Shown here: positions 1 to 11,262 of the stretch, piece after piece
How the letters are laid out: each line of letters starts with the position of its first letter
Numbering within the stretch: position 1 is the stretch's first letter
From: Synchiropus splendidus
Lineage: Eukaryota; Chordata; Actinopteri; Syngnathiformes; Callionymidae
NCBI RefSeq assembly: GCF_027744825.2
Contig: NC_071334.1
Coordinates: 34,813,937-34,877,936, forward strand
Direction: 5' to 3'
Length of the DNA: 64,000 bases
Program-made: the position numbers and the translations under genes
The notes under the pieces: generated by a model
Told to the model about the DNA's origin: nothing
Database searches by the model: none
Seen by the model: the letters and a program-made list of their open reading frames with translations, nothing else

Positions 1-700
1 AAGCACCTATTCAATCGAAAATCATTCTCACTTCAGTTTAATGTAATTATCCTCAAACACCAAAGATAATAAAGATAATAAGGATATAACGAACAGATCA
101 CAATTCTGGTTTAATAGCAGAATTGAAAGTACATTTTATGTAGATTTTTCATGCACATATCTCAGCATCTGAAAAGACAAAGACAGCTGATTCCTTCATT
201 TATCTTTCATTTCAGGCCTTATTTCTCACAAACATAATTTTTCTGCAGCTCTCTCTTGTGTATTGGGTATTGAGCCTTTTAATGTCCATGTTAATAATGA
301 AAATTACAGTTAGTATCGTACGATAAAAAGTAGAAAATAAAAAGTAACAGTGCAGCAGTGAGACATTATTATTATTTATTTATTTTTTGTAGAAGCGGAT
401 GCAGTAGTTTTATATTTGTACCCATGGTTCATGGTACTGAGGGCAGAACTAGAGGACTAGATATTCCGTTGAAGTTGGTGCAGTCTCAAACTATAGTTGT
501 GGCTAAATAAATCACGTGGACAACCAGCTAAGTTTGCACTCCAACCATAGTAATTAAAAGAAAAAGAAAAAGAAAAAAGAAAAACATTGTCACAGTTATC
601 ATCTCGTATAATGACTTGCCAAGCTAAAAGAAACATTTTTGGATGGAATGGAATGGAATAAAAGGTGCAAGTGGTAAAACAGTAAAAACATGAATCATTT
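1..700. other. AT-rich spacer, no gene seen
   Basis: AT-rich sequence with no open frame of note. It holds a purine-only A/G tract at about 556-586 (AAAAAG-type units) and a short GGAAT-like tandem at about 641-660. Nothing else is recognisable. Confidence 0.7.
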
Positions 701-879
701 TATTATTGGCTGGAACAATTGCATTTAAAGAATTCAGCGTGTCATTTAGTCCCCACATGGTTATGGAGACATGCTATTACAGTCCAAAGAACACAAACAT
801 GTGTGTGTTTGATGAAAGCAAATTATTTTCTGGTGCAGTCTCAGGGCCACCCAGCCACGGAGCACGGTGCCATTAGCAT

Positions 880-1190
880 TTCCCTCTTTGTTCCCATCTA
901 TAAACATTTTTGTTGTCCTGAAGGGTCATCTCTGTATTCCTCCATCTCTGCCGTGGCGGTAATGAATGAGTGTAATTACCGGGCCTGATTGGTTGGAAGG
1001 TCATCGGGAATCCTGTAATTTTTCACTTGCGTTGAGCTCGCGTTTGTGATGAATGTACCCAACCTTTCCGCATCCCTCCCCAGATTATTCACAGCATAGA
1101 AATGCAGCCGCAAATTAAGCTGTTCATTGAACAACGTTGCTGGCCAACTACGTTTACACAGATAAACAAATGGACAGAGGTGACGTGGTG
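880..1190. promoter_or_regulatory. Candidate conserved non-coding element
   Basis: Complex, non-repetitive sequence with balanced composition between AT-rich flanks. It includes a GTAATTAC-like homeodomain core near 970-980 and further AT-core motifs around 1090-1130. No sustained coding frame crosses it: the 89-codon frame ending at 988 has no recognisable domain. The call rests on sequence texture only. Alignment to other fish genomes would decide it. Confidence 0.35.
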
Positions 1191-1639
1191 ATTTCTAATG
1201 CGGATCTTATTGAAGAGGAGGTGGTTTCTAAATCATATTTCTCTGATCAATAGGAAACAGATTTTCAGTGACCTTCCGTTCCTTCCGACACCTCCATGAA
1301 GGCATTGACTTACGTGGCATGTGTAATCGTAGCAGGGTACTGAGTGTACTGTGTGAGTCGTACTGTTTTTGGTATATCAATGTATATGACTAGTTAGTAT
1401 TAGGTGAGTTGCAAAAATGTTTTGAGAGCACACACAGTAAGATATTTTCAGAAACGTCTCATTGGTTTTGTTTTCCTGAGAAGTGAATTCATAAAAAGAC
1501 ATGAGCTCTGAAGTGGGCAAATAGCCTGGACATCTTCACGCAATAGATCCAACATGGCCGAAAAGAACCGTCACGTTGACCACATGTCGTCTGATCTGCA
1601 ACTATCTCTGGAAGGACCGAGTCAATCGGGTAACTGTCA

Positions 1640-2300
1640 TGTCTCTTGTAAAAGGAATTAACCAAACGTTACGCTATCTATGATTAAATTCTGCAATGTC
1701 ACTGTCCACTGCTGAAGACAACAACTCGAAACTAGGCAGGCTGACCGCATGCTGTGTAAGAGCTGATTGAAGTGTAGAAACGCAGATTGTGCACACCCGG
1801 GTGACAGATATTTGAAACCCTCCTGGTAATATTCATTTCATTGCCACATCTAATCTCTTGCTTCTAATCTCTGATTCCTTTCTTCAATAAAAGATCGAGG
1901 AGGGTGAGTGCTCACTGTCAGTTCCACGATGTCTGTCTGAGACTCTGGTCTGCAGCGACGCCGCTGACCCTTGTGAGTGAAAAGACAGTCTTGACTGGCC
2001 TGATCTGTTCTCTCCTTGATTTGTCTTGGTCCTCTACTAAGATTTCCCTGACATCTCTACTGTCTGCGCTTAAGCGTAATCTTTGTTTTGGCTCAGATTT
2101 CTCTGTGTGTTTGTGTTCAGTCCCTGTTCAGTTAGTACTTGTTTTGATGTTAGAGCTTATATTTTTTATTGTTGGACCTGTGTCAATATAACTAAACCGC
2201 GTAGTTTCTCTGGACAGTTCGAGGCAAAAAAACTTCATGTGACACATTTTTTGGACCACATTTTGTTTGTTAAAATAGTTCATTCCTTAAGAGTGATAGT
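1640..2300 (+). other. Weak LTR-like R/U5 and leader-like stretch
   Basis: A canonical AATAAA signal at 1886-1891 is followed by GT-rich sequence and a G/C-rich stretch, a layout like the R-U5 part of a retroviral or LTR-retrotransposon repeat. Around 2340-2440 a short charged open stretch, broken by stops, loosely resembles the start of a gag-type frame. I find no second LTR copy in the window, no primer-binding site I can name, and no polymerase or envelope sequence. It could equally be unrelated single-copy DNA. If it is an old LTR element, it is solitary and inactive. Confidence 0.15.
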
Positions 2301-2663
2301 GAGGAGCGCATAAAGGAACAATAGATTGGTAGTAAAAATGAGGAGGAAGAGAATATTTTAAAGCAGGCGCGGGCGAAAAAGGTCATTCAAGATAGAGCTT
2401 GCAAAGTTAGCAACAGTGATGCTAACGGTGATAACGGATGAAGGGGCAGCATCGGGGAGAGCACCGAGTCAGCAAGTGAAATAAGAGTTCATGGCAGAGA
2501 TAGATAAGCTGAAAACTGCTATGAAAACACACACAAGCATTGTGTACGTAAAAAGAGAGCGGGACAGAAATTGAACGGACTGTTCTTCACTCTGCTCCTC
2601 TTCAATCTCTCTCAAATGAAGGATGAAATGTTGACTACACTCTATGCATTGTATTGGATTGAT

Positions 2664-2785
<122 letters not shown>

Positions 2786-3606
2786 AAATTATATCACTCA
2801 ATACTGCCTCTCTCGTGAAGGAAACAGAAATGAGTTGTTTGGTTCTGTGAGAGTAGAAAGAATCGAGATCGAGACCCAAGCATTCACAGTGAACCTGCAA
2901 TGGACGATGGAGCGACGACAAAGATGGGAATAGCATTGATCAAATCTCTACCAAACACTCGATTAGATCTCATTTGTGATGATGTTTCGAACATCGATCT
3001 GCGCGGAGATTGCAGAACTTTAACTTTAACTACTCCACTCTACTTCTCGTGCTTTCCATCAAACTCCCGTAATGGATTTCCTTGTTTTGCCTTCAGTGGA
3101 AGAAATCCACGGGCATTTACTCACCAACTCAGAGTTCATCTTCTCATTTGCTAAACTTTTCTTGCAGACTTTTTTGGACCTATGATCCCTGTGTTTAGTT
3201 CAGGTTTCTCTGCTGTCGGCTAAATTAGTGGCCTGTCAGGGATGGTTCTGCTGCAGGGTGCTGGCAGCTTCCCCACTCACTCCACGGCCTATCAGCCTCA
3301 CACTCAGCTGTCCATGAAGGAGGGATGGAAGGACGGAGGGATCATTGAATGGAGTGAGAGAGTGCCAGAGGGACGGAGGTATGCTGAGGTAAAGGGGGAG
3401 GGATGCCCTGATGGGAAGAGTAGGGAGATGTAGTGAAGAATGAAGAGGTGGAGTAAATGAGCACATCCTTCAGGGCTCTTGTGGCCAAGTGGATCAGCTC
3501 AGAGGTTATACTCTGTCTTCTTCTCTTCCTCCTCCCCTGTTTCTTTACAATTGCCTTCCAGGTGGACCCCTTTTCTTTCTTTCACTCTCTTTTCTCTCCC
3601 AATCAG

Positions 3607-3732
3607 TCAGCTGACAAGCAGACCCAGGCCATGATGGACGATGCCCTCTCGGAGTCCGACAACATTTTCTCTCAGTCCCCGAAGCAGGATCGGGCATCAG
3701 ATGCGGCCCGCCGTTGGCCTCTCTCTGTGTTT
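3607..3732 (+). other. Possible isolated coding exon, unassigned
   Basis: A long pyrimidine tract (about 3569-3600) ends in AATCAG at 3601-3606, a good splice acceptor. The open frame that follows encodes a polar, acidic stretch (DKQTQAMMDDALSESDNIF) with the texture of real protein. GTGAGG at 3733 could be a donor, giving a 126-bp phase-0 exon. A second possible donor, GTGAGC, begins near 3860. The frame stays open from 3457 to 3864, but upstream residues look like translated intron. I recognise no domain, no neighbouring exon was found, and the donor is weak. Chance is a real alternative. Confidence 0.18.
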
Positions 3733-4099
3733 GTGAGGTCCAATCGCTGTGTTCACTCACCCCTCTCGCGACCCCCATATTGGCTTGCGCTGCGTTTGTG
3801 CAAACTGGAGCTGACCACGCCGCCCTGCCTTCTCAAAATCCGCACTGCGTCCACGCCACGGTGAGCAGAAACACTTAAACACAGTTCAACTCTGACTCCT
3901 CTTTCATCTCTTTGTCAGAGTGAAACAAGATGAGCTCGCCAGGACATCTGGGTCCAACACAGAACAACACACATAGTCAAATGAATCCATCGTCTCAAAA
4001 ATTCTCAATGAATTGAATCAGCGGGAAATGACTGATGTTGGGACTTTCTCATTTAAAAGGCTGTATATTTGGAGAAAATTATATTTACTGGCCACAGGA

Positions 4100-4320
4100 G
4101 TTTCCCCCCTGTGGGCACGACTTAATTGAATCTCATTAATTTGATAATGCTTAATCGATGAGGCGCGCTGTGTTAAAAGGTCTGGTTCAAGAATTGATCA
4201 CTTTCTTTCAATTTCTGCTCCTGAGCAGAAGAGAGGAGCAATCGCGCCTGTGGGTCATCTAGGCTTGAGGTGGCAGCTACAGATCATGAATAATCCCAGG
4301 TGTAAGATGACGGTTACCGT
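4100..4320. promoter_or_regulatory. Candidate conserved non-coding element
   Basis: Closely packed AT-core motifs (CATTAATTTG, TAATGCTTAATCGATG) run into GC-balanced unique sequence. No coding frame of note crosses it. The motif texture is typical of vertebrate developmental enhancers. Conservation itself was not tested. Confidence 0.4.
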
Positions 4321-5290
4321 TTTCTTCTCCAGTTTTCTCCAGTCATTTCATCACATGAGCTCATTTTCAATGGCAACATTGAAGTCTCAAATGCCATCAG
4401 CTCTTCAGTAATCTGACACAGGATGATATTGACTTCACTGCGCTTGTGTCGTAAGGCCTTCGGAAAATTTCACATGGGAAGTAGCGGACCAATACGACAT
4501 TGTGGGGTGCTGACCCAAGTCTGAGCCCTTCAAGCACAATCGTTCAGCAGCTCAAGGAAGATCGGTGATGACAGTCGCTGTTGCCCGGCGCTTCGCTGGA
4601 TTGTGCCTCGCAATTGACTTGATGCTGGTGTGACTCTTTCCAGATCATGTCCGATGAACCTATTTTGCCTCAGGTGGACTGGATTATTCGCTCCAAGATT
4701 CACCGAGCCTTGCACTATTCATATTTGTGCTAATGCACCGCAAATAACACATTGTCACATAAGTCCAAATTATGGTACACAAGTCGTGTTTCACTTCCCA
4801 TGTGTGGATACACACTACTCAGTGGTTTCATGGACTTAATTTGACTTTTGCTGCCGCCTATTATCAACAAACACATGCAGCTGATGTGTCTGGAAGATAA
4901 GCCAAAGATCCAATCAGCATAATTATTTTCCACAGTTGTGAAATCAAATTGCCAAGGTCTTTTTAGGAAGCGACTGCCATGTGCATTTCTCTAGTAGCTC
5001 CAGAACAGAGCGTGCTGGAGTCATGGACCTCAGTCTTTCTGAGGTTTCTAGGCTTTATGTGCTGTAAAGTCAGCACGCGGTGCTAATATGACAGAGCAGA
5101 GAGATTTATATTCACACTTTTATATCACATTACTTCATATCACATTACATTTGTGCTATTACATTGACCTCCAAATGAAATATTTGTATAAAACGCTTCT
5201 TTTGAGTGCCTTTGTATAATGCTCTGATGAGTTGTGATTGTTCAGTTTCACAGGGATGTATGAATCCAGTATACAGTATTCAGTATACAC
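4320..5290. other. Unannotated spacer
   Basis: No repeat family, RNA gene or coding exon recognised. Small local duplications occur: ATATCACATTAC twice near 5121-5150, and CAGTATAC twice near 5267-5290. Part of 4440-4720 has balanced complex sequence but no distinguishing motif. Confidence 0.5.
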
Positions 5291-5894
5291 TAGCGATTCT
5301 TAACCACGAGGGCCACGAGCGGCTCCTTTGTTGTTTTGGTTAGATTTTCGTCGCGAGATGCTCAGTTTTAATACATTTTCAACGTATGGTGTCAGTAGTG
5401 GGTTATTGAATTGACTTGACAGCTGCAAATTTGTGATAAACAGAAAAAATGATAAAGAAAGTGATGCCGCCCTCTACAAAAAAAAAGCTGTTCATGAAAG
5501 CACCTGTTGATGCAGTTTTTAAAGTTATTTACAAAATGTTATAAATGATTCAAAAAATATTTCAAATTTTTAATTTAGGATATTTAGTCATGTTTTATGA
5601 TATATAGGACAGTACAGTTTTTCCAATTTCTCAACATTTTCCATGAAGTGTATTTCTTTCTGTACTTTCTTTAGTAAATTTGATGAAGATGACTACTGCT
5701 ACTGGTTGGACATTTTGATGACAAATAAAATATATTTGTGGCGATCACATGGTTTCATGTCATTTCACAAAGTTTTGGTTTGCTTATGTGTAAGTAGATT
5801 AAATATGGTTGTTGAACACATTACTTGAATGGGACACAGGCCCATTTGTTCTGGAAAAAATGGGCCCTAAGATGAAAAAGGTGAACCCCTGCTA
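5291..5894. mobile_element. Non-autonomous hAT-like element
   Basis: The left end TAGCGATTCTTAACC and the reverse complement of the right end, TAGCAGGGGTTCACC, both resemble the CAG-GGTTC-ACC ends of vertebrate hAT (Charlie-type) elements. They match each other at 9 of 15 positions. The interior is AT-rich with no transposase frame, so this is a non-autonomous copy of about 600 bp. Flanking 8-mers (gtatacac; ctaaactg or aactgtac, depending on the exact end) match only partly, which fits an old insertion. The exact ends are uncertain by a few bases. Confidence 0.45.
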
Positions 5895-7204
5895 AACTGT
5901 ACAGAAACCCAGGTTGGCAAACTTCATTGGTTAACTCAGCCTGTAACTGCAGCTTATACTGTTATAAATCATGTACTTTGCCGAGTCAAATGAATGTAAA
6001 TTCATGTGATGGTGAAGAAAGAGTCGATCCAAAAGACTAAGCTCCCGGAACTCATTTTTACTCACATCTGTGTAGTAACTTCAAAGTAACTTTTCAGACT
6101 CTCAGCCATCCAGGACAGACTTAAAGTGTGCTGTGCCTTTTTGTGTATATTTTTGACCCACAAAGTAGTGCGTCTAAAGCTAGTCGTCATCAGACTGGCC
6201 ACACTGTGGTCGCGAGCCAACCACATTCTCGAGCTTACCATCAGCTCAATCACCGTATTTCTCCGACAGAACCAAACATGAGGAATCTTCAGCAGCCTGA
6301 AGTCATGACAGACCTCTGCCACTGCATTAACCAAATATGTTAGACGTTTCTCAGCCAACACAAGCAATTTTTATCAGATCATTGGATAAATACTCTAATT
6401 GCAATACTCGAATCTAACTGTAATCCTCAATAACTTAAAAGTCTTCCCTCTTCACAGTTCTCATGAAGCCATAGGATCACGACAAGTGATAGTTAGAATC
6501 AGTCATTATTGAAGTAAATCTGTCGATCAACAAAGTCAGATGCTTATGCAGTTTGCAGCACCTCACTCCTGGATGAGCGATGCATGATGACCAGGTGCAG
6601 CTCACCAGGTGAGATTAAGCCTGCGGTTATTTGTGTTCACATCTCAGACTTCAGAGCCAAAAGGACTTTGTCTTGAGACAGAGTCCCTGGTGTGTAAATG
6701 CACCTCTGCTTTCATGAGCGAACTTGTTTAATTTTACTTGGGCCAGTCAGTTAGAAGCCTGTCCATCATTCATGAGTGGCCTAGAGTTTGACAACAAAAG
6801 CTTTTGTTTTGAATTTCATTGCAGCCATCAACACAATGGTGCTAATAGTTGGCATGTTTCGCTATTTTGGCCTTTGTTACTTCATTTTTGGTTCACGTTT
6901 TTTTGGTGCACCCTGCTACATCATGCCTTCTCACCAGAAGGAGCTTCTGCGTCTGTATCCTACATTTACCACAGTTAAATTTAAGAATCTGTCCTCTGCT
7001 GCCAAGAGCTCGAGCATCCTATAAGTGCAGCTCTGACCACACTCCCGCGTCCCACTTTATGGCCCCCTCCCTCAACCTCCCTCATCCGAGCCTTAATCCA
7101 ATTTGTTCAGACCCCCTGTCATCTCCTGCCGCAAAATTAAAGGCCTCTCTCCCACAAAAACACCTCACATTTCCAAGGTATTGGCCGCCCTGCAAGACCA
7201 GAAA
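5895..7204. other. Unannotated spacer
   Basis: Open frames of up to 124 codons (for example 6849-7223) overlap each other in several frames and show no domain. No repeat family recognised. Nothing further can be supported. Confidence 0.5.
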
Positions 7205-7800
7205 CTTCATTTATTCTGGCTAACTTCTCAATTATCTTCCCAGTAGTGGAGACGTGTAAAAAGTGGAAAAATCAATACGATTCCATTCCCCGTCGAATCG
7301 GAGTGGCGAAAATTAATGAGATAGGACACGCTCTTAATCAGAAATAAATGTTTTAATTCAGATAATGACATAGTTTTCCCTTGCAGAGGGATGACAAATG
7401 CCGAGGTGCAGTGAGCCCCACCAAGAAGCCGTTTCAATTTTATTGTAAATATAAAAGGTATTGATCTGCGAGATGTACAAACCCCATTGCTTACAAAAGC
7501 CATTCAGGGGGACTGGGAAAACTATTAAGCGGCGGGTCAGAAATCAATAAACAACACTAAGAGGTGGCTGTGCCTGCCCTCGCTGGCAGATCTGGGAGAA
7601 ACGGCAGAGTTAGTGACAGGCAGCTCGGCGGCAAACCAATGTTAAGGATAATAGGGTCAGCTGGTTAATGCGGCGAGGGGCCCTGACAGGTCGCAGGCCC
7701 ACCTCAGAGCTACGGACCTGACAAGCTGCCATCTGAAGAGACAGCGACTCATCAGCCTGTCGCTACAGTTAGTGTTTCAGCGCCAGGCTGACAGCTTCTG
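7205..7800. promoter_or_regulatory. Candidate conserved non-coding element (large)
   Basis: About 600 bp of dense unique sequence. It contains AT-core motifs (CAATTATC near 7230, AAAATTAATGAG at 7309-7320, TTTTAATTCAG near 7352) followed by a GC-balanced part to about 7800. There are no simple repeats and no meaningful frame. It ends abruptly in a pyrimidine-rich stretch at about 7795-7900. This is one of the stronger CNE-like blocks by texture. Confidence 0.5.
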
Positions 7801-9380
7801 CTCCTCCACTCCTTCTCCTTTTTATTCATCTTTAACCCCATCTCTTCATTATGTGCTCCGATTTCTTTCTCACTCCATTTATTTCTCCTTTCTCTCAGTA
7901 CTTACATACACACATCTGCACAGAGGAAGACAAAGAACATCTGAATGCTGAACAATGGGTATGCAATGGTTTCGCTTTGTAATTCTTCAAAATTGACTCT
8001 TAAAAACAACAACACAAATCCGGTCAGTTCGATGGAAATCATCCAAGTCACTTTGGTAAATGAGTGGAGAGCTAGAATGATAACAATATCCGTTTAAATT
8101 TGAAGCCACTCTGCTGTGATTGGTCAGGAGGAAGCCCTCAGCTCACCTCTGCTCACTGCTGCTGTCAGGAATGCCTCCATTAAACTCCATGGAATGGCAC
8201 ACTTGTAAGTTAAAGTCACTCGCAGCCTAAGCCGCACTTCCTCGTCAGTCCAAATGTTCAAAGCTGACGTTCACCGTTTAGTCTGCGCACTTGAACATTT
8301 GAGGGGCTCCAGCTTTGGTGGACCGGAGAAGGACCAGAGAAATTAGGTCACCGGAACGACTCTAAGCAAACTTATAAGCATAAGCAGGGGAAGGGACGAC
8401 AGTTGATGTTCCCTGCATTACTGCAATCTGTCGACAAAACCAATATAGATCAGTTTTGTGCTGGGCAAATGACTGAGACGTGGCATCTGACTCACTCTCT
8501 CTCACTCACTTCCACATCCTGCCCTTGATGATAGGCATCGTTCTGTAGTTAGTCACACAACAGGTGCTAAGATCACAACAATGTGAAATGCTGAACTAAC
8601 TAACTGGAATCACGGATTGTATCTCTGCTCAGATGCAAAGCAGACTATGTCACTCAGCCACGGCTAAGGAGGTGGGCAGGTTCAGAGCTGTGTTGGAGGC
8701 AGGTTACAGGTGCCGAACCCACTGTGACGTAAGAATGGGCTGCACTCTCATAACCAGCGCAACACAATATATTTTATGGCGGAGGCTGTAGATTGTATAC
8801 AAGTTTGATCTGGTCTGGAAATGGCCCCTGCACTTGCACATACCTGTCCTTAATACTTCTTTGGAATAGTGCTGAGACATTTTCAAGAGCCAAGCTGAGT
8901 TACCTTTTCCAGAGAATTTAAATGGAACAAGAGAGTGAGTGAAATAAAGCTTTGCCCCTCCAGATTCAGAGGTCTATTACTGTGGCTACTTTAATTTCCC
9001 TTCTGAAAAGGTGGGTGTGATTCCAAAAAACAGGTTAGTGGCTGATATAAACAACTCTTCTGGTCTAAAAGGAGGCAGAAAGTTACAGACTTGTTGTCTG
9101 GGTGATAAATATTGGTTTTAAAAAAACAGCCATCAAGTGAGGTCAGATGACTTAACCCTAAATCCATGCACTCCATCGGACTGTCAGCGGGTCAGAGCCC
9201 TTTGGCAACTCTCACATCCGTCAGCTTTTCCAAGGCGGAAGATTTAGAAGTACAGAAGAGCGGAGGCCATTTCTGTTCTGTTAATGACTGAGTCAGAATT
9301 TTCGTCCATTGAAACGCACACCTTTCTGGGAACATGCTGCCGCAGGAAAGCCATGTCTTCCTTAACAAACATTGTAAATT
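7800..9380. other. Unannotated spacer
   Basis: Pyrimidine-rich at the left edge, then ordinary sequence. No repeat family, RNA gene or exon recognised. The minus-strand frames at 8704-8886 and 8991-9176 are short and featureless. Confidence 0.5.
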
Positions 9381-9389
9381 GATAAATCA

Positions 9390-10060
9390 TTGAAAGCCGC
9401 GCCGGGACTGTATCTGCTGGGAGATGCGCGGCTTAGAGGGGATCAGTCGGTGAGTATTGCAGTCTTCAGCACACGGCAGACAGATGGATAAATAAATCCG
9501 GGTGTATGCGTCTGTATACAAATGAGTGAGACGCTAAAAGAGAGATGGGGATGTCAGAGAAAATCCCACGCCATCTTCCCCTGCGTCTCGACGGCGATGA
9601 TGAGATTTAGGAAGGGTCACCGCCACCTATCAGTAGGTGAAGTGTTCAGTGGAAGTGTTTCTCCACCCCCCTCTCTTTGGAGTGTCATCCCGTGTCACTC
9701 TCATCTCCCCAGTCTGATGATGAGGGGGCGTCGAGGGGGGGACCAAGGTGTCGGATCACTCCTTGCTGAGGGTCATTTGACCTCGCCATGTAATTCCTGC
9801 CTAATGCCCCTCGTGCGAACAAAGCCGGGCTGCGTGGCACACTCAGACCCCACTTGACCCCCGCAGCCCTTCACAATGCAATTGGCCGTGTCATTATATC
9901 AAGCCCGGCTCTCTGCTGCCTCATCCCTACATGCAATGCGGGACTGTATAAATTGATTTCCGGCGTCTGGTGAAAGCACCTTTGCATCTGTCCCCCGGCG
10001 AGCGTGAGGGGAAAATGAGAAAAAAAATGACAAGGCAGGAAAGGTCATCTGATATCTTAG
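9390..10060. promoter_or_regulatory. Candidate conserved non-coding element(s)
   Basis: Unique, balanced sequence in two parts (about 9390-9560 and 9850-10060). A purine/pyrimidine-rich link between them carries the unremarkable 111-codon frame 9522-9857. Motifs include CAATTGG near 9880, CATTATATC near 9892 and a TGATATC...GATATCA inverted repeat at about 10049-10068. Texture-based call. Confidence 0.4.
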
Positions 10061-10221
10061 ATGATATCATGGTAGAAATGGTTCTAAACAGTCGGGAAAA
10101 AAATATTTATCCACAGCTCCATCTGAATTTCATTTAACAGCAGCAGTCGGGAAGTGTAGTGTCAACAAGAAACTTATTAATAGGAAGAATGCTTCCCTCG
10201 AACCTGGCCTGTACATGCATA

Positions 10222-10225
<4 letters not shown>

Positions 10226-10280
<55 letters not shown>
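10226..10280. repeat. (AT)n followed by poly-T
   Basis: About 39 bp of AT dinucleotide is followed directly by 16 T residues (10265-10280). Read on the minus strand this is poly-A then (AT)n. Confidence 0.98.
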
Positions 10281-10469
10281 AATTCAGGCTTAAAAACGGA
10301 AATACTGTTGATGACCAAATAAATTTAAGCAACGCCAATGCATGTTATTGCTGTTGCTGGCAAGGTGTGAATAATCGTAATGATTATTATTATTTAATAC
10401 ATTTCCGCAGTCATACATCACCAACTATTTTTCATTTCATACCATTTACATGCTGGTTAATACTCTCAG

Positions 10470-10790
10470 TGCAGCCAGACTCGGCATCTCATCACTGGAT
10501 TTTGATGACGTGGTGCTGCTGGCTACCTCAGGCTTCACTTCTCACTAAGAAGTGAAACAGCCTACTCCTCTAAATCTGAGGCTGTAGTTCTTAGTTGGAA
10601 AAGTGTGGAACAGGGGAGATCCAATGAGATCGGTCTCCTTGTGGAGGGGTTTAAGTATCTCGGGGTCTTGTTCATGAGTGAGGAGAGGATGCAGCGGGAG
10701 ATCATCAGACAGATGATGCAGCATTCTCAAACTTCCTACTCCAGCCTATGGACACAAACTGAGTGGTGTCCAAAAGTGGCCAAAACGAGT
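10470..10790 (+). pseudogene. Rex3/RTE-type LINE fragment (RT catalytic block)
   Basis: In one frame around 10485-10550 the translation reads ISSLDFDDVVLLATSG, matching the ISSLLFADDVVLLA catalytic motif of teleost Rex3/RTE-type reverse transcriptases with the FADD box damaged to DFDD. Near 10640-10700 the translation GFKYLGVLFMSEERMQREI matches the conserved block that follows. A further nucleotide match (TTCCTACTCCAGCCTATGG near 10731) corresponds to the next thumb segment after a deletion. There are several stops, frameshifts and deletions, so this is a dead 5'-truncated copy. It belongs with fragments at 25750-26058 and 50728-50950. The RTE/Rex3 name is from memory of the family. Confidence 0.8.
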
Positions 10791-11262
10791 TTTCTTGTTC
10801 TTATTCTACTTCATCTATAGCTTTAGCTTCTGATTTTCTGATCTCTTTCCATTCCAGCTTTTAGGTTTATTTAAATCTGTTTGTGCTCATTACTTTTCAA
10901 CTTCCTTTGTTGCTACGTTGTATTGTTATTTTTGAGTCATTTATTTTCCATTTAACTCTTGCACTTTCATCCTGTGAATTGTCGTGTCCCAGGTGTACCC
11001 AGTGGCACATCCTGGTTTGTAACTTGATGTATGACTGTGATGTAAGAATTTAATTTACTTAGTGGGCACTTCAGTTAGGTACTGTAGATGGTGGTGAGAA
11101 CACTGGAGGCAAAACCCCCCAATCCAACATGAGAATGATGAATCAGCCGCAAGATGCTCACACTCAACACAACAAGTGGATTGTTCTCCACTCTTGTACC
11201 CTAGATGTGATATTTTCTCCGCCTAGAACACCAAGAGTGGTCCATCCATAGACTTAGCAATT
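10790..11262. other. Unannotated spacer between two LINE fragments
   Basis: AT-rich T-skewed sequence and then ordinary sequence. No feature recognised. Confidence 0.5.
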
